In this document: positions 63,136 through 64,000 of the stretch, one piece after another | How positions within the stretch are numbered: position 1 is the stretch's first letter | Layout: each line of letters starts with the position of its first letter | Source: Pedobacter cryoconitis | Lineage (GTDB): Bacteria > Bacteroidota > Bacteroidia > Sphingobacteriales > Sphingobacteriaceae | Reading direction: 5' to 3' | DNA length: 64,000 nucleotides | Assembly (NCBI RefSeq): GCF_003259615.1 | Contig: NZ_QLLR01000001.1 | Location: 127,922-191,921, forward strand | Translations under genes and position numbers: made by a program | Notes under the pieces: generated by a model | Databases searched by the model: none | What the model saw: the letters and a program-made list of their open reading frames with translations, nothing else | What the model was told of the DNA's origin: nothing

Positions 63136-64000
63136 ATGAATACTGCCGAATTATTACAAAGGGCTCTGCAATTCGACTTTTTAACAAAAGAAGAGGGCGT
63201 GTTTTTGTACCACAATGCTTCAACAGCCGATTTGGCCTTTGTTGCAAATGAGCTGAGAAAGAAACAAGTACCAAGCGGAAAAGTTACCTGGCAAATTGAT
63301 AGAAACGTCAATACAACCAATGTGTGTATAGCGAACTGTAAATTTTGCAATTTCTTCAGAAGACCAGGTCATGACGAAAGCTATATTACGGACATAGAAA
63401 CTTATAAAGTTAAAATTGAAGAAACTTTCCGTCTGGGCGGTGATCAGTTACTTTTACAGGGCGGGCACCATCCCGACCTTGGGCTTGAATTTTATGCTGA
63501 CCTGTTCAGAAAATTAAAAGCACTTTACCCTGATCTTAAATTACACGCATTAGGCCCGCCGGAGATTGCACACGTTGCAAAAATCGACAAACTTACCCAT
63601 ACAGAAGTTTTAAGTGCGCTGAAAGCTGCCGGTATGGATTCCTTACCTGGTGCAGGCGCAGAAATACTGAATGACAGGGTACGCAGGCTGATTTCTAAAG
63701 GAAAATGCGGCGGACAAGAATGGCTTGATGTCATGCGCGCAGCACATCAGCTGGATATAACGACTTCTGCAACGATGATGTTTGGCCATGTTGAAACTAT
63801 AGACGAACGTTTTGAACACTTAGTGTGGATCAGGGAAGTTCAGAGTGAGAAACCAGCAGATGCCAAAGGATTTTTAGCCTTTATACCGTGGCCATTTCAG
63901 GATGACGGTACTTTATTGAAGCGTTTAAGAGGAATTACGAATGATGTTTCAGGAGACGAATACGTGAGAATGCTTGCTTTAAGCAGGATCATGCTGCCGA
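63136..64000 (+). CDS. mqnC: Cyclic dehypoxanthinyl futalosine synthase, radical SAM (3' end outside window)
   Basis: 288 codons to the window edge, starting MNTAELLQRALQFDFLTKEE. The radical-SAM cysteines are C64, C68 and C71 in TTNVCIANCKFCNFF. Then come LLLQGGHHPDLGLEFYADL, LHALGPPEIAHVA and DSLPGAGAEILNDRVR, all in the MqnC pattern rather than MqnE. It catalyses the cyclisation step of the futalosine route to menaquinone. It is divergent from the M16 pair. A TATATTTG box (63124-63131) ends only 4 bases before the ATG, so the real promoter is probably elsewhere or the message is nearly leaderless. Confidence 0.95.
   Translation, partial: MNTAELLQRALQFDFLTKEEGVFLYHNASTADLAFVANELRKKQVPSGKVTWQIDRNVNTTNVCIANCKFCNFFRRPGHDESYITDIETYKVKIEETFRLGGDQLLLQGGHHPDLGLEFYADLFRKLKALYPDLKLHALGPPEIAHVAKIDKLTHTEVLSALKAAGMDSLPGAGAEILNDRVRRLISKGKCGGQEWLDVMRAAHQLDITTSATMMFGHVETIDERFEHLVWIREVQSEKPADAKGFLAFIPWPFQDDGTLLKRLRGITNDVSGDEYVRMLALSRIMLP

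Overview
The window looks like chromosome of a Bacteroidota species close to Pedobacter (Sphingobacteriaceae). The signs are a SusC-type TonB receptor with an STN domain next to a FecR/ECF sigma pair, near-absence of Shine-Dalgarno sequences with A-rich leaders, TAnnTTTG-like -7 boxes, a futalosine-pathway menaquinone gene (mqnC), a NagB/PIG-L fusion, and an L27 protein with a basic tail. The assignment rests on recognised families, not on a search. I saw no rRNA, tRNA, CRISPR array, insertion sequence or prophage.

Layout. 1-5656 (minus): the 5' part of a SusC/RagA receptor, its FecR anti-sigma factor and ECF sigma factor. 6050-7424: two secreted proteins, one a YiiX-like papain-fold protein. 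7633-12132: a polyphosphate-glucokinase-like ROK kinase followed by gnd, zwf and pgl, the complete oxidative pentose phosphate branch. 12165-12362: remnant of an ORF6N-domain gene. 12486-17956: a tightly coupled seven-gene biosynthetic operon with an FAD oxidoreductase, methyltransferase, type III polyketide synthase, dehydratase, ketosynthase, acyl carrier protein and phosphopantetheinyl transferase. This is the strongest candidate here for an undescribed pathway. 17922-20870 (minus): ppx and ppk. 21005-34566: mixed housekeeping genes (histone-H1-like protein, YajQ, LLM flavoenzyme, peptide ABC ATPase, MscS channel, RNase R, polyprenyl synthase, a kinase-like regulator without a catalytic domain, an XRE regulator). 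34633-38674: rplU-rpmA, a dicarboxylate symporter, and a second ECF sigma factor with a membrane partner.

39440-48751 (minus): a five-gene glycan operon (GH20, GH125, MFS sugar transporter, NagB-PIG-L fusion, GH2). It fits breakdown of the mannose-chitobiose core of N-glycans with entry of GlcNAc-derived sugar into central metabolism. 49249-55446 (minus): trxB, an acyl-CoA carboxylase beta subunit, a LOG-family protein and guaB. 55555-63038: a rearranged segment. It holds an intact GNAT gene, a heavily frameshifted DUF3857/transglutaminase pseudogene that appears to fuse two genes, a chimeric scar made of the M16 peptidase tail and a GNAT 5' end, a lipoprotein, and an M16 peptidase pair. The scar is what the novel joint of an old tandem duplication would look like. 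63136-end: mqnC, cut by the window edge.

How the genes connect: ppk/ppx set the polyphosphate pool that the ROK kinase may draw on to make glucose-6-phosphate for zwf-pgl-gnd. The resulting NADPH could support the thioredoxin reductase and lipid or polyketide synthesis. The ketosynthase, ACP, dehydratase and PPTase probably build or load an acyl starter for the type III PKS, whose aromatic or pyrone product is then methylated and oxidised.
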